Positions 17,971-26,263 of a stretch of DNA of 64,000 bases are shown here, in pieces. Every line of letters begins with the position of its first letter. Position 1 is the stretch's first letter. A program made the position numbers and the translations under genes. Source of the DNA: Xanthobacter flavus (lineage in GTDB: Bacteria > Pseudomonadota > Alphaproteobacteria > Rhizobiales > Xanthobacteraceae). The notes beneath the pieces are model-generated. The model was not told where the DNA came from. It searched no databases and saw only the letters and a list, made by a program, of their open reading frames with translations. The stretch lies in contig NZ_JAGGML010000001.1 in assembly GCF_017875275.1 (NCBI RefSeq), positions 4,113,001-4,177,000 of the forward strand, read 5' to 3'.

Positions 17971-18849
17971 ATGAGCGCCGACGCTCCGCTCTGCCTGCCG
18001 CCGCGCCCGATCACGACGCCGCCGGCCGAGCGCGTGCTGCCGAACGGCGCCTGCGACACGCACATGCACGTGTTCGGCCCGCCCGAGCGCTATCCGCTGG
18101 TCGCCGGCCGCAACTACACGCCCCAGCCGGTGATGTTCGATGCCTACCGGCCGGTGATGGCGGCGCTGGGCATCGACCGCGCGGTGCTGGTGCAGCCGAG
18201 CGTCTACGGCACGGACAATTCCGCTTTGCTCGACACGCTGCGGCGTGATCCGGCGCAGTTGCGCGGGGTGGTCGTGGTGGCGCCGGAGGTGAGCGACGCG
18301 GAACTCGCAAGGCTGCATGGGCTGGGCGTGCGCGGCATCCGCGTCAACCGGCGCAATCCCGGCGGGCTCTCGCTGGAGGACCTGGCGCGCCTTGCCGCCC
18401 GAATCGGGGCATTCGGCTGGCACATCCAGCTTCAGGCGGTGATCCGCGAAGGCTTCAGCCTCGCGCCCATCGTGCGCGCCTGCCCGGTGCCGGTGGTGCT
18501 GGACCATATGGGCTTCCTCACCCCCGGCCTGCCGCTCGCGGGCGGCCCGTTCGGCGAGGTGCTGGAGCTGGTCGCCGAAGGAAACCTCTGGGTGAAGCTC
18601 TCCGCGCCCTACCGCCTGTGCCGTCGCGAGCCGGACGGCTACGCGGCGCTCGCGCCCTACGTGGCTGCGCTGATCGCCTGTCGCAGCGACCGGATGCTCT
18701 GGGCCAGCGACTGGCCGCACACCGAGCTGTTCGAGGCGATGCCTGAAGACCTCGACCCCGCTCTCCTGCTCGGCCTCGACCGTGCCGATCCGGACACGCG
18801 CCGCCGCATCTTCGTGGGCAATCCCGCCGCGCTCTACAGCTTCGACTGA
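17971..18849 (+). CDS. Amidohydrolase-2 family lactonase (PDC/aldonolactone type)
   Basis: A 292-residue TIM-barrel amidohydrolase related to 2-pyrone-4,6-dicarboxylate lactonase and galactarolactone isomerase/hydrolase. It shows DTHMHVFG at residues 28-35, VVLDHMG and the terminal WASDWPHTE motif. It begins 12 bp after the dehydratase gene, so the pair forms an operon: lactone hydrolysis then dehydration. The likely substrate is a sugar lactone produced by the oxidoreductase of the divergent operon. Confidence 0.9.
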   Translation: MSADAPLCLPPRPITTPPAERVLPNGACDTHMHVFGPPERYPLVAGRNYTPQPVMFDAYRPVMAALGIDRAVLVQPSVYGTDNSALLDTLRRDPAQLRGVVVVAPEVSDAELARLHGLGVRGIRVNRRNPGGLSLEDLARLAARIGAFGWHIQLQAVIREGFSLAPIVRACPVPVVLDHMGFLTPGLPLAGGPFGEVLELVAEGNLWVKLSAPYRLCRREPDGYAALAPYVAALIACRSDRMLWASDWPHTELFEAMPEDLDPALLLGLDRADPDTRRRIFVGNPAALYSFD

Positions 18850-18851
18850 GA

Positions 18852-20261
18852 TCAGCCCAATATCTCGCCCATGAACTTCTCGAAGCGCGGATCGTCCGCA
18901 TAGGCGACATTGATGCGCAGAGACGGCCGGCGCGGCTCGCTGTCGGGATGAAACACCGCGCCCGGCGCCAAGAGGATTCCCCGCTCGGCGGCGCGGCGGG
19001 AGAGGGCGCTGTCGTCCAGCCCTTCCGGCAGTTCGCACCACAGGTAGAAGCCGCCGCCGGGCGGGCCGAAGATGGGCAGGCCGAGCCGGCCCAGCGTCGC
19101 CTGCGCCTGATCGGTCGCGGCGGACACGCGGCCGCGCAAGCGCTTGAGGTGGCGGCGATACTGGCCGGACGTGATGAGGTCGTGGACGATGCGCTCCACG
19201 TATCCGGAGGAGTTCACGCTCGTCACCATCTTGAGCGCGCCAAGACGCTCGATGAGATCGGCGGAGGCCACCACATAGCCGCAGCGCAGGCTCGCCGAGA
19301 GGGTCTTGGCGAAGGTGCCCACATGGATCACCCGCTCCAATTGGTCCAGCGAGGCAAGGCGCGGATGCGAGGCGGGGAGGATGTCCGCGAACGGGTCGCT
19401 CTCCACCACGAGCAGGCCGTGGCGGGTGGCCACCTGCAGCAGGCGATAGGCGACCGCCGGCGTCAGGGATGAGCCGGTGGGGTTGTGCGCCAGCGACTGG
19501 GTGAAGAACAGCTTGGCGCCGCTCTCGGCCGCCTTCTCCGCGAGGTCCGCCACGTCCGGCCCCTCCGGCGTGCGGCGGATGCCCAGCGTGCGCGCCTTGG
19601 CGAGGCGCAGCTTGCCGAAGAGGGGATAATAGCCGGGCGAATCCACCAGCACCGTTTCGCCCGGCTCGACCAGCATGCGGATGATCAGGTCGAGCGCGTG
19701 GTTCGCGCCCTGCGTCAGCAGCACCCGCGCGGGATCGGCGGCGATGGCGCGTTCCGTCAGGAGGCCGGCGATGGCCTCGCGCAGCAGTGGAAAGCCGAAG
19801 GGGCTGCCGTAGCTCGCCGGGAAGGGACGGCGGCCGGGGCGGTTGATGGGCTTGAGATAGCGCCCCACCTCCGAGCCTTCCATCCATGACGGGGGCGGGC
19901 GCCCGTCGCCGACGCGCACGTCGTAATGCTGCTCCAGCTGTTCGCGCAGCAGCCACACGCTGTCCACCGCCTCGATGACGGCAGGGGCGGCGGGCGGACG
20001 CACCGGCGCGGCGCGCGTGCGCATCACATAGAAGCCGGACCCCGGCCGCGCCTCGATGCGGCCCGAGGCGGCGAGGCGCTCATAGGCTTCCACCAGCGTG
20101 TTGCGCGACACGCCGTAGGCCGCGAACGCGGCCCGGATCGAGGGCAGTTTCTCCCCCGGCCGCACCTGGCCCGCATCGATACGGCGCGACAGCAGGCGGA
20201 CCACCGCGTCCACCCGCGTCAGGCTCTCGTCTTCCTGGAGAAGCGTCTCAATCGTACCCAT
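18852..20261 (-). CDS. MocR/GabR-type regulator (GntR head fused to aminotransferase-like domain)
   Basis: A 469-residue PLP-binding regulator. Residues 1 to about 80 form a GntR winged helix (GEKLPSIRAAFAAYGVSRNTLVEAYERL); the remainder is a fold-type I aminotransferase-like domain with SLAHNPTGSS and a PLP-lysine candidate in VGTFAKTLSAS. MocR regulators sense amines, amino acids or PLP itself. ATG 20261 was chosen; the in-frame sequence upstream crosses the control region. It is divergent from the HMG-CoA reductase gene and ends 2 bp from the convergent lactonase gene. Confidence 0.92.
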   Translation of the reverse strand: MGTIETLLQEDESLTRVDAVVRLLSRRIDAGQVRPGEKLPSIRAAFAAYGVSRNTLVEAYERLAASGRIEARPGSGFYVMRTRAAPVRPPAAPAVIEAVDSVWLLREQLEQHYDVRVGDGRPPPSWMEGSEVGRYLKPINRPGRRPFPASYGSPFGFPLLREAIAGLLTERAIAADPARVLLTQGANHALDLIIRMLVEPGETVLVDSPGYYPLFGKLRLAKARTLGIRRTPEGPDVADLAEKAAESGAKLFFTQSLAHNPTGSSLTPAVAYRLLQVATRHGLLVVESDPFADILPASHPRLASLDQLERVIHVGTFAKTLSASLRCGYVVASADLIERLGALKMVTSVNSSGYVERIVHDLITSGQYRRHLKRLRGRVSAATDQAQATLGRLGLPIFGPPGGGFYLWCELPEGLDDSALSRRAAERGILLAPGAVFHPDSEPRRPSLRINVAYADDPRFEKFMGEILG

Positions 20262-20269
20262 GAAATGAA

Positions 20270-20316
20270 GGGTACGGCTGCATCGTTTCCAACGCAAAGT
20301 GTTCCTTGCCGTACCC
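20270..20316. promoter_or_regulatory. Pair of inverted 9-bp sites, candidate MocR operators
   Basis: GGGTACGGC (20270-20278) and its exact complement GCCGTACCC (20308-20316) are separated by 29 bp in the control region between mocR-like and mvaA. Centres are 38 bp apart, compatible with a dimeric MocR protein bridging two sites. Confidence 0.6.
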
Positions 20317-20487
20317 CTCGCCGCGGCGGAAAGTCCGCCCCAACTGGCACGCCACGCGCGGCCGACAAGAGACAGGGACGGAAACGCCGGAACCGCGCCA
20401 CCCGAAATGGGTGCGGCGGGCCTTGCCTTCGCGCCTGCCTTGCGTCCGCCGCCCGGCGCTGCCGCGCGACCACAGGAAGGCCCGAAG

Positions 20488-21771
20488 ATGACGATCGCCG
20501 CCGGCTCCAACCGTTCCTCCCGCATTGCCGGCTTTCACAAATTGAGCCCGCGCGACCGGCTCGATCTCGTCGCCGCCTTCGCCGGGCTGGACGAGACGCA
20601 GGTCGCCCACCTCGCCAACATGGGCAATCTCGATCCGGTGCTCGCCGACAAGCTCATCGAGAACGTCATCGGCACCATGAACATTCCGGTGGGCGTCGCC
20701 ACCAACATGAAGATTGACGGCGAGGACGTGCTGGTCCCCATGGCGACGGAGGAATCCTCCGTGGTCGCCGCCGTCTGCAACGCGGCGAAGCAGGTTTACG
20801 AGACCGGCTTCCTCACCTCGGTCTCCGGCAATCTGATGATCGCGCAGGTGCAGGCGGTGGAGGTGGCGGACCCGGCCGGGGCGCGCATCCGCATCCTGGA
20901 AAAGCGGGACGAGATCAAGGCCGCGTGCGATGCCTGCGACCCGGTGCTGGTGTCGCTGGGCGGCGGCTTCCGCGACCTCGAGGTGCGCCTGCTCGATACG
21001 CCGTCGGGCACCATGGTGGTCACCCATCTCATCGTCGACACGCGCGACGCCATGGGCGCCAACGCGGTGAACACCATGGCGGAGAAGCTCGCGCCCTCCA
21101 TCGCCGCGTGGAGCGGCGGGCGGGTCTATCTGCGCATCCTCTCCAATCTCGCCGACCGCCGTCTCGCCCGCGCCCGGGCGGTGTGGAAGGCGGCCGACAT
21201 CGGCGGCGAGGCGGTGCGCGACGGCATCGTCTCCGCCTACGAATTCGCCGCGGCCGATCCCTACCGCGCGGCGACCCACAACAAGGGCATCATGAACGGC
21301 ATTTCCGCCGTGGTGCTCGCCACCGGCAACGACACCCGCGCGGTGGAGGCGGGCGCCCATGCCTATGCCGCCCGCTCGGGCCGCTATACCTCGCTCACCA
21401 CCTATGAGGTGGACAAGGACGGCAACCTTTCCGCCTCCATCGAGTTGCCGCTGGCGGTGGGCCTCATCGGCGGCGCCACGAAGGTGCATCCCACGGCGCG
21501 CGCGTGCCTCGCCATCCTCGGCGTCACCACCGCCGAGCGGCTGGCGCGCATCATCGCGGCGGTGGGGCTGGCGCAGAACTTCTCGGCGCTGAAGGCGCTC
21601 GCCACCACCGGCATCCAGAAGGGCCACATGGCGCTGCATGCCCAGAACATCGCCATGATGGCGGGTGCCGTGGGCGAGGAGATCGACCGCGTGGCCCGCC
21701 TGCTCGTGGAGCGGGCCAGCGTGCGCATGGACGTGGCGCAGAAGGTGCTCGAAGAGGTGCGCGGCAGCTGA
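20488..21771 (+). CDS. mvaA: Hydroxymethylglutaryl-CoA reductase, class II (degradative type)
   Basis: A 427-residue HMG-CoA reductase interconverting mevalonate and HMG-CoA. Class II hallmarks are ENVIGTMNIPVGVATN, VSGNLMIAQVQ, DAMGANAVNTMAE (substrate and catalytic aspartate region), NKGIMNG (catalytic lysine) and GHMALHAQN (catalytic histidine). Alphaproteobacteria normally use the MEP pathway, so this enzyme probably serves mevalonate degradation with NAD+, as in Pseudomonas mevalonii. No HMG-CoA lyase or mevalonate kinase is encoded in the window. The ATG at 20488 is preferred; the longer frame upstream covers the putative operators. Confidence 0.93.
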   Translation: MTIAAGSNRSSRIAGFHKLSPRDRLDLVAAFAGLDETQVAHLANMGNLDPVLADKLIENVIGTMNIPVGVATNMKIDGEDVLVPMATEESSVVAAVCNAAKQVYETGFLTSVSGNLMIAQVQAVEVADPAGARIRILEKRDEIKAACDACDPVLVSLGGGFRDLEVRLLDTPSGTMVVTHLIVDTRDAMGANAVNTMAEKLAPSIAAWSGGRVYLRILSNLADRRLARARAVWKAADIGGEAVRDGIVSAYEFAAADPYRAATHNKGIMNGISAVVLATGNDTRAVEAGAHAYAARSGRYTSLTTYEVDKDGNLSASIELPLAVGLIGGATKVHPTARACLAILGVTTAERLARIIAAVGLAQNFSALKALATTGIQKGHMALHAQNIAMMAGAVGEEIDRVARLLVERASVRMDVAQKVLEEVRGS

Positions 21772-21818
21772 CCGTGGCGTTTCAAGAACAGTCAAAAGAA
21801 CACACAAGGGAGAGAACC

Positions 21819-23051
21819 ATGCTCAGGACAACCCGGCTCGTGCTCGCCGCGGGCGCCGCATTCCTCGCCGCGGCGCATCTCGCCGCGCCGACGCCCGCCC
21901 GCGCGGACATTCCCGGCAACAAGATCCGCCTCGGCGTGCTCACCGACCTGAACGGCAACGGCGCGGATTCCACCGGCACCGGCTCCGTCGTGTCGGCGCG
22001 CCTTGCGGCGGAGGATTTCAAGAAGGCCCATCCCGGCATCGAGGTGGAGGTGATCTCCCTCGATCACCAGAACAAGCCGGACGTGGGCTCCGCCGCCGCC
22101 CGCAGGTGGGTGGCGGACGGCACGGTGGACGCCATCCTCGACGTGCCCTTCTCCTCGGTGGCGCTGGCGGTGCAGGAGGTGGTGCGCGGCACCAACGTCG
22201 CCTTCATCGCCTCCGGCCCCGGCACGGCGTTGCTCACCGGCGAGAAGTGCTCGCCGAATTCCGTCCACTGGACCTACGACACCTGGGCGCTCGCCCACGG
22301 CACCGCCGCCGCGCTCCTGAAGGCGAAGAAGGACACCTGGTTCTTCGTGACCGCCGACTACGCCTTCGGCCACGCGCTGGAAGCCGACGCCATGGCCGTG
22401 GTGAAGGCGGCGCCGAACGGCAAGGTGCTCGGCTCCGTCCGCCATCCGCCGAACGCCTCGGACTTCTCCTCCTTCATCCTGCAGGCGCAGGCCAGCGGCG
22501 CGCAGGTGGTGGCCCTCGCCAATGCGGTGGGCGACACCATCAATTCGGTGAAGGCGGCGGCCGAGTTCGGCCTCACCCAGAAGCAGAGCCTCGCCGCCCT
22601 GCTGATGCAGCTCACCGACGTGCATTCCCTCGGCCTGCCGGTGGCCAAGGGCCTGTTCCTCACGGAAGGCTTCTACTGGAACATGAATGACGGCACCCGC
22701 GCCTATGCCGACCGCTTCGCGGCGCAGATGAACGGCCGCCGGCCCACCGCCAACCAGGCCGGCGTCTATTCCGGCGCGCTCCACTATCTGCGCGCCGCCG
22801 CTGCCGCCAACACCACCGAGGGCCAGAAGGTGGTGGCGAAGATGAAGGAGATGCCCTCCGACGATCCGCTGTTCGGCAAGGGTGAGGTGCGCCCGGACGG
22901 CCGGCACATCCACAACATGTACCTGTTCCAGGTGAAGATGCCGGACCAGTCCAAGGGGCCGTGGGACTATTACAACCTCGTGGAAACCATCCCCGCCAAG
23001 GACGCCTTCCGTCCCATGGCCGAAGGCAAGTGCCCGATGGTGAAGGGCTGA
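21819..23051 (+). CDS. ABC substrate-binding protein, HAAT/LivJ-like (Peripla_BP_6)
   Basis: A 410-residue periplasmic binding protein. The signal peptide (LVLAAGAAFLAAAHLAAPTPARA, cut near residue 30) precedes a type I periplasmic fold starting IRLGVLTDLNG. AAGGGAGAG lies just upstream of the ATG. It follows mvaA by 47 bp, so the two are probably co-transcribed, yet no permease or ATPase gene is adjacent. It may bring mevalonate or a related hydroxy acid to a transporter encoded elsewhere. A strong terminator follows. Confidence 0.9.
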   Translation: MLRTTRLVLAAGAAFLAAAHLAAPTPARADIPGNKIRLGVLTDLNGNGADSTGTGSVVSARLAAEDFKKAHPGIEVEVISLDHQNKPDVGSAAARRWVADGTVDAILDVPFSSVALAVQEVVRGTNVAFIASGPGTALLTGEKCSPNSVHWTYDTWALAHGTAAALLKAKKDTWFFVTADYAFGHALEADAMAVVKAAPNGKVLGSVRHPPNASDFSSFILQAQASGAQVVALANAVGDTINSVKAAAEFGLTQKQSLAALLMQLTDVHSLGLPVAKGLFLTEGFYWNMNDGTRAYADRFAAQMNGRRPTANQAGVYSGALHYLRAAAAANTTEGQKVVAKMKEMPSDDPLFGKGEVRPDGRHIHNMYLFQVKMPDQSKGPWDYYNLVETIPAKDAFRPMAEGKCPMVKG

Positions 23052-23083
23052 GCCAGCGCGCTCCGCACATCCGACTGAAATCG

Positions 23084-23114
23084 CCCCGGCCTGTCCATCA
23101 GGCCGGGGTTTTTT
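23084..23114 (+). terminator. Intrinsic terminator after the mvaA operon
   Basis: CCCCGGCCTG (23084-23093), loop TCCAT, CAGGCCGGGG (23099-23108), then six T. A textbook Rho-independent terminator. Confidence 0.92.
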
Positions 23115-23120
23115 GTGCGG

Positions 23121-23834
23121 TCAGGCCGGCGCGCGGCGGCGGATGCGGCCGGAGGGGTCGGCGAGGCCGAGGAGATAGCGCCCCGCCTCCTCGATGTCGG
23201 CGACGATCTCCGCCTCGGCGCCAGCGCCGTCGCGGCGGCGGAGCGCGTCGAGGGCGGCCTGGTGATGGTCCGTGCCCTTCAGCAGCACCACATATTCGGG
23301 CACGACGAAGGAGAGGATCGGCCCGCAGCGCAGCCAGAGATTCTCGATCATCTCGTCGAGGAGGGGGATGCGGGCCAGCGCATAGATGCCGAAATGAAAG
23401 CGGCGGTGGACATCCAGATAGGCGTCCAGGGCGCGCCGCGCGATCATGTCCCGCATCTGCGCGAGCAGGGCGTCCAGCGCGTCGATGTCCGCCGGGCTTG
23501 CCTTGACGGCCGCCTCGCGGGCGGCGCGGCCTTCCAGCTCGCAGCGGACCATGGTGATATCCACGAGCGCGCTCTTGCGCAGGTCCGGCACCAGCGCCGA
23601 ATTGCGCGGCCCCTGTTCCAAAACGCCCTGCGCCACGAGGCGGGCGAGGGCGTCCCGCACCGGGGTGATGGACGTGCCGAAGGTTTCCGCCAGCTGCCGC
23701 AGCACCAGCGCGCTGCCCGGCTCGAACCGCCCGGCCAGAAGCGCCTCGCGCAGCTGCGCATGGGCGCGGTCCCACAAGGGCTCGCGGGAGAGCCGGGAGA
23801 GGTTGCGGTCGGCGACGGTGGCTTGCGTGTCCAT
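23121..23834 (-). CDS. GntR/FCD transcriptional regulator
   Basis: A 237-residue regulator with an N-terminal winged helix (LAETFGTSITPVRDALARLV) and an FCD domain (HRRFHFGIY, GTDHHQAALDAL carry its histidines). It is divergent from the TctC-type binding-protein gene and a 16-bp perfect palindrome lies in the 85-bp intergenic region. I infer control of the carboxylate/enolase module at 23920-29400 and autoregulation. Confidence 0.9.
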   Translation of the reverse strand: MDTQATVADRNLSRLSREPLWDRAHAQLREALLAGRFEPGSALVLRQLAETFGTSITPVRDALARLVAQGVLEQGPRNSALVPDLRKSALVDITMVRCELEGRAAREAAVKASPADIDALDALLAQMRDMIARRALDAYLDVHRRFHFGIYALARIPLLDEMIENLWLRCGPILSFVVPEYVVLLKGTDHHQAALDALRRRDGAGAEAEIVADIEEAGRYLLGLADPSGRIRRRAPA

Positions 23835-23883
23835 CTTCCAAGGGGAGCACTGGAAAAGCGCGTTGACAAGCAGCTTATATGTC

Positions 23884-23899
23884 GTTTGTTATAACAAAC
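23884..23899. promoter_or_regulatory. Perfect 16-bp palindrome GTTTGTTATAACAAAC
   Basis: The palindrome sits 20 bp upstream of the TctC-type gene, just after a TTGACA hexamer at 23863-23868. A GntR/FCD protein bound here would block that promoter. The TATAAC inside the palindrome could double as a -10 element, although the 21-bp spacing is long. Confidence 0.7.
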
Positions 23900-23919
23900 A
23901 ACAAAAGGGAGACGCGCCA

Positions 23920-24933
23920 ATGAAGCACAGCCTTGCCCTCGCCCGGGGATTTGCCCCGGCCCTCGCTCCAGCCTTGGGCCTCGCAGCCACGTTGGGGGCG
24001 GTCCTCCTCGCGTCCGCCGGGAGCGCCACCGCACAGGACAAGTTCCCGAGCCGCGAGGTGCGCCTCATCGTTCCGTGGAACGCCGGCGGCTCCAACGACA
24101 TCGCCGCCCGCGTGCTGGCGCCGATCCTCGCCGAGAATGGCGTGCGCATCATCGTGGACAACGTGCCCGGCGGCACCGGCACCATCGGCATGGGTCGCGT
24201 CGCGAGCGCCAATCCGGACGGCTACACGCTGGGCATGGGCACCTCGTCCACCCTCTCCATGATCGCCCAGAACAAGACGCCGCTGCGCAACGACCAGTTC
24301 GCCGGCATCGCCCGCGTGTCCAGCGATCCTTTGATGCTGCTGGTGAAGACGGACGGGGCGAAGGACATCGACGCCTTCATCGCCCAGATGAAGGCCAATC
24401 CCGGCAAGGTCACCATCGGCACGCCGGGCAGCTACAACATCAACCACATCTTCGCGACCATGACCGCCAAGTCGGCGGGCGTCGATTATGTGAACGTGCC
24501 CTATCCGGGCGGCGCCAAGGTCATCACCGATCTCGCCGGCGGCCAGATCGACGCGGCGGTGCTGAAGCCGTCCGAGAGCATCGCGCAGATCAAGGCGGGG
24601 CAGGTGAAGCCCATCGCCATCTTCGACAACCAGCGCCTCACCGTCTTCCCCGACGTGCCGACCATGAAGGAGAAGGGCTTCGACGTCTTCCCCTACGGCC
24701 CGGTGGTGCAGATGGCCTACATCGTCGGCCCGGCGAAGATGCCGCCGGATGTGCGCAAGACGCTCATCGACGCCTTCCGCAAGTCGATCCAGGACCCCCG
24801 CTTCAAGACCTTCGCGGCGGAGAACGGCGTGCTCGTGGACGACCTCACCGGCGATGCCCTCGATGCCGAGGTGAACGCCGTCCAGAAGTCGCTGAACGCG
24901 GTCGCCACCCAGGTGTTCAAGGGCGCGGAATAA
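23920..24933 (+). CDS. Tripartite tricarboxylate transporter binding protein, TctC/Bug family
   Basis: A 337-residue periplasmic receptor for a carboxylate. The signal peptide ends in GSATAQD (near residue 41) and the mature part shows the Bug signature FPSREVRLIVPWNAGGSNDI and GTGTIGM. No TctA or TctB membrane subunit is encoded nearby, which is common for orphan Bug proteins. It leads a plus-strand run of acid-sugar or aromatic-acid catabolic genes, so its ligand is probably the carboxylate those enzymes degrade. Confidence 0.93.
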   Translation: MKHSLALARGFAPALAPALGLAATLGAVLLASAGSATAQDKFPSREVRLIVPWNAGGSNDIAARVLAPILAENGVRIIVDNVPGGTGTIGMGRVASANPDGYTLGMGTSSTLSMIAQNKTPLRNDQFAGIARVSSDPLMLLVKTDGAKDIDAFIAQMKANPGKVTIGTPGSYNINHIFATMTAKSAGVDYVNVPYPGGAKVITDLAGGQIDAAVLKPSESIAQIKAGQVKPIAIFDNQRLTVFPDVPTMKEKGFDVFPYGPVVQMAYIVGPAKMPPDVRKTLIDAFRKSIQDPRFKTFAAENGVLVDDLTGDALDAEVNAVQKSLNAVATQVFKGAE

Positions 24934-24953
24934 TCTGAACGACGCCTTGGCTC

Positions 24954-25061
24954 CGTCATCCCCCGGCTCGTCCGGGGGATCCACGGCGGGGCCGGGCGGA
25001 ATGGATGAGAAGCACCGCCCGGGCGGTGGAGTGGATGCCCCGGACGAGCCGGGGCATGACG
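24954..25061. repeat. REPIN-like element 1
   Basis: Two 31-bp palindromic units in inverted orientation: 24954-24984 (CGTCATC...GATCCAC) and 25031-25061 (GTGGATG...CATGACG), 46 bp apart. Each unit is itself a hairpin around CGGCTCGTCCG. The unit cores differ (CCCCCGG versus GCCCCGG) but each remains self-complementary. Confidence 0.85.
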
Positions 25062-25117
25062 AAACCAGGGTGCGGCCAGCCCGCACCTTCCTTCCGATTT
25101 TTCAGAAAGGGCGCGAC

Positions 25118-26260
25118 GTGAGCGTCATCAAGAGTGTCCGGGCCCATGTCATGGCGGCGCCCGTCGAGAAGCCGTTCACCTCCTCGCGGGGCTGGCTCTA
25201 CAAGACGCGCGGCACCTGTCTCGTGGAGATCGAGACGGCCGACGGCATCGTCGGCTGGGGCGAGTGCTACGGCCCCTCGGCGGTCGCCAAGGCCTTCATC
25301 GAGACCCAGTTCGGCCCGCGCATTCTCGGCCGCGACCCGTTTGACGTGGAGGTGATCTGGGAAGACCTCTACAACCGCATCAAGGACTACGGGAACAAGG
25401 GCATGTCGATTGCCGCCATCAGCGGCATCGACATCGCCCTGTGGGACATCATCGGCAAGAGCTGCGGCAAGCCGGTGCACAAGCTCCTCGGCGGCGCCTT
25501 CCGCACCGAGGTGGATTGCTACGCCACCGGCCTCTACTTCATCGATTTCGACAATCTGGTGGGCGAGGCGGTGGAGGAAGCCACCGGCTACGTGGACGAG
25601 GGCTTCAAGGCCATCAAGATGAAGATCGGCCTTGGCAACATCACCAAGGACTACGAGCGGGTGAAGGCGGTGCGCGACGCCATCGGGCCGAACATCCGCC
25701 TCATGGTGGATGCCAACCACGCCTTCTCCGTGCCCGTCGCCATCCGTCTCGGCCGCAAGCTGGAAGAGCTGGACGTGGAGTGGTTCGAGGAGCCCATCTC
25801 GCCGGAAGACATCGACGGTTATGTTGAAGTCGCCCGCGCCCTCGACATGGCGGTGGCCGGCGGCGAGAACGAGTTCACCCGCTGGGGCTTCCGCGACGCC
25901 ATCGTGCGCAAGGCCATGGACATCGTGCAGCCGGACGTGTGCGCGGCGGGCGGCCTCTCCGAGTGCAAGAAGATCGCGGCGCTCGCCTCCACCCATGGCG
26001 TCGAGTGCGTGCCCCACGCCTGGGGCTCGGCGGTGGGCATCGCCGCGACGCTCCACTTCCTCGGCTCCCTGGCGGACCAGCCGCCGAGCCTGTTCCCGTT
26101 CGAGCCGCTGCTGGAGTTCGAGCAGTGCGAGAACCCGTTCCGCGATCACCTCGCCAAGGAGCCCATCGTGCAGGAGCGCGGCCGGGTGAAGATCCCCACC
26201 GGCCCCGGCCTCGGCATCGAGATCGACCGCTCGGTCATCGACCGCTACCGGGTGGCCTGA
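25118..26260 (+). CDS. Enolase-superfamily dehydratase/racemase (mandelate racemase group), copy 1
   Basis: A 380-residue enzyme that abstracts the alpha-proton of a carboxylate. The catalytic KMK pair is at residues 167-169 (AIKMKIG), metal ligands are D in MVDANH, E in WFEEPI and E in GGENEF, and a histidine follows in VPHAWGS. Starts at GTG 25118 after AGAAAGGG. KxK and the histidine fit a mandelate-racemase-type aldonate dehydratase. It is followed within 3 bp by an FAH-family gene, forming an operon. Confidence 0.92.
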   Translation: MSVIKSVRAHVMAAPVEKPFTSSRGWLYKTRGTCLVEIETADGIVGWGECYGPSAVAKAFIETQFGPRILGRDPFDVEVIWEDLYNRIKDYGNKGMSIAAISGIDIALWDIIGKSCGKPVHKLLGGAFRTEVDCYATGLYFIDFDNLVGEAVEEATGYVDEGFKAIKMKIGLGNITKDYERVKAVRDAIGPNIRLMVDANHAFSVPVAIRLGRKLEELDVEWFEEPISPEDIDGYVEVARALDMAVAGGENEFTRWGFRDAIVRKAMDIVQPDVCAAGGLSECKKIAALASTHGVECVPHAWGSAVGIAATLHFLGSLADQPPSLFPFEPLLEFEQCENPFRDHLAKEPIVQERGRVKIPTGPGLGIEIDRSVIDRYRVA

Positions 26261-26263
26261 GCC

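Noticed and set aside
21504-21818. In-frame N-terminal extension of the HAAT-type binding protein
   Set aside because: It covers the end of mvaA in another frame; AAGGGAGAG before ATG 21819 and the signal peptide fix the start.
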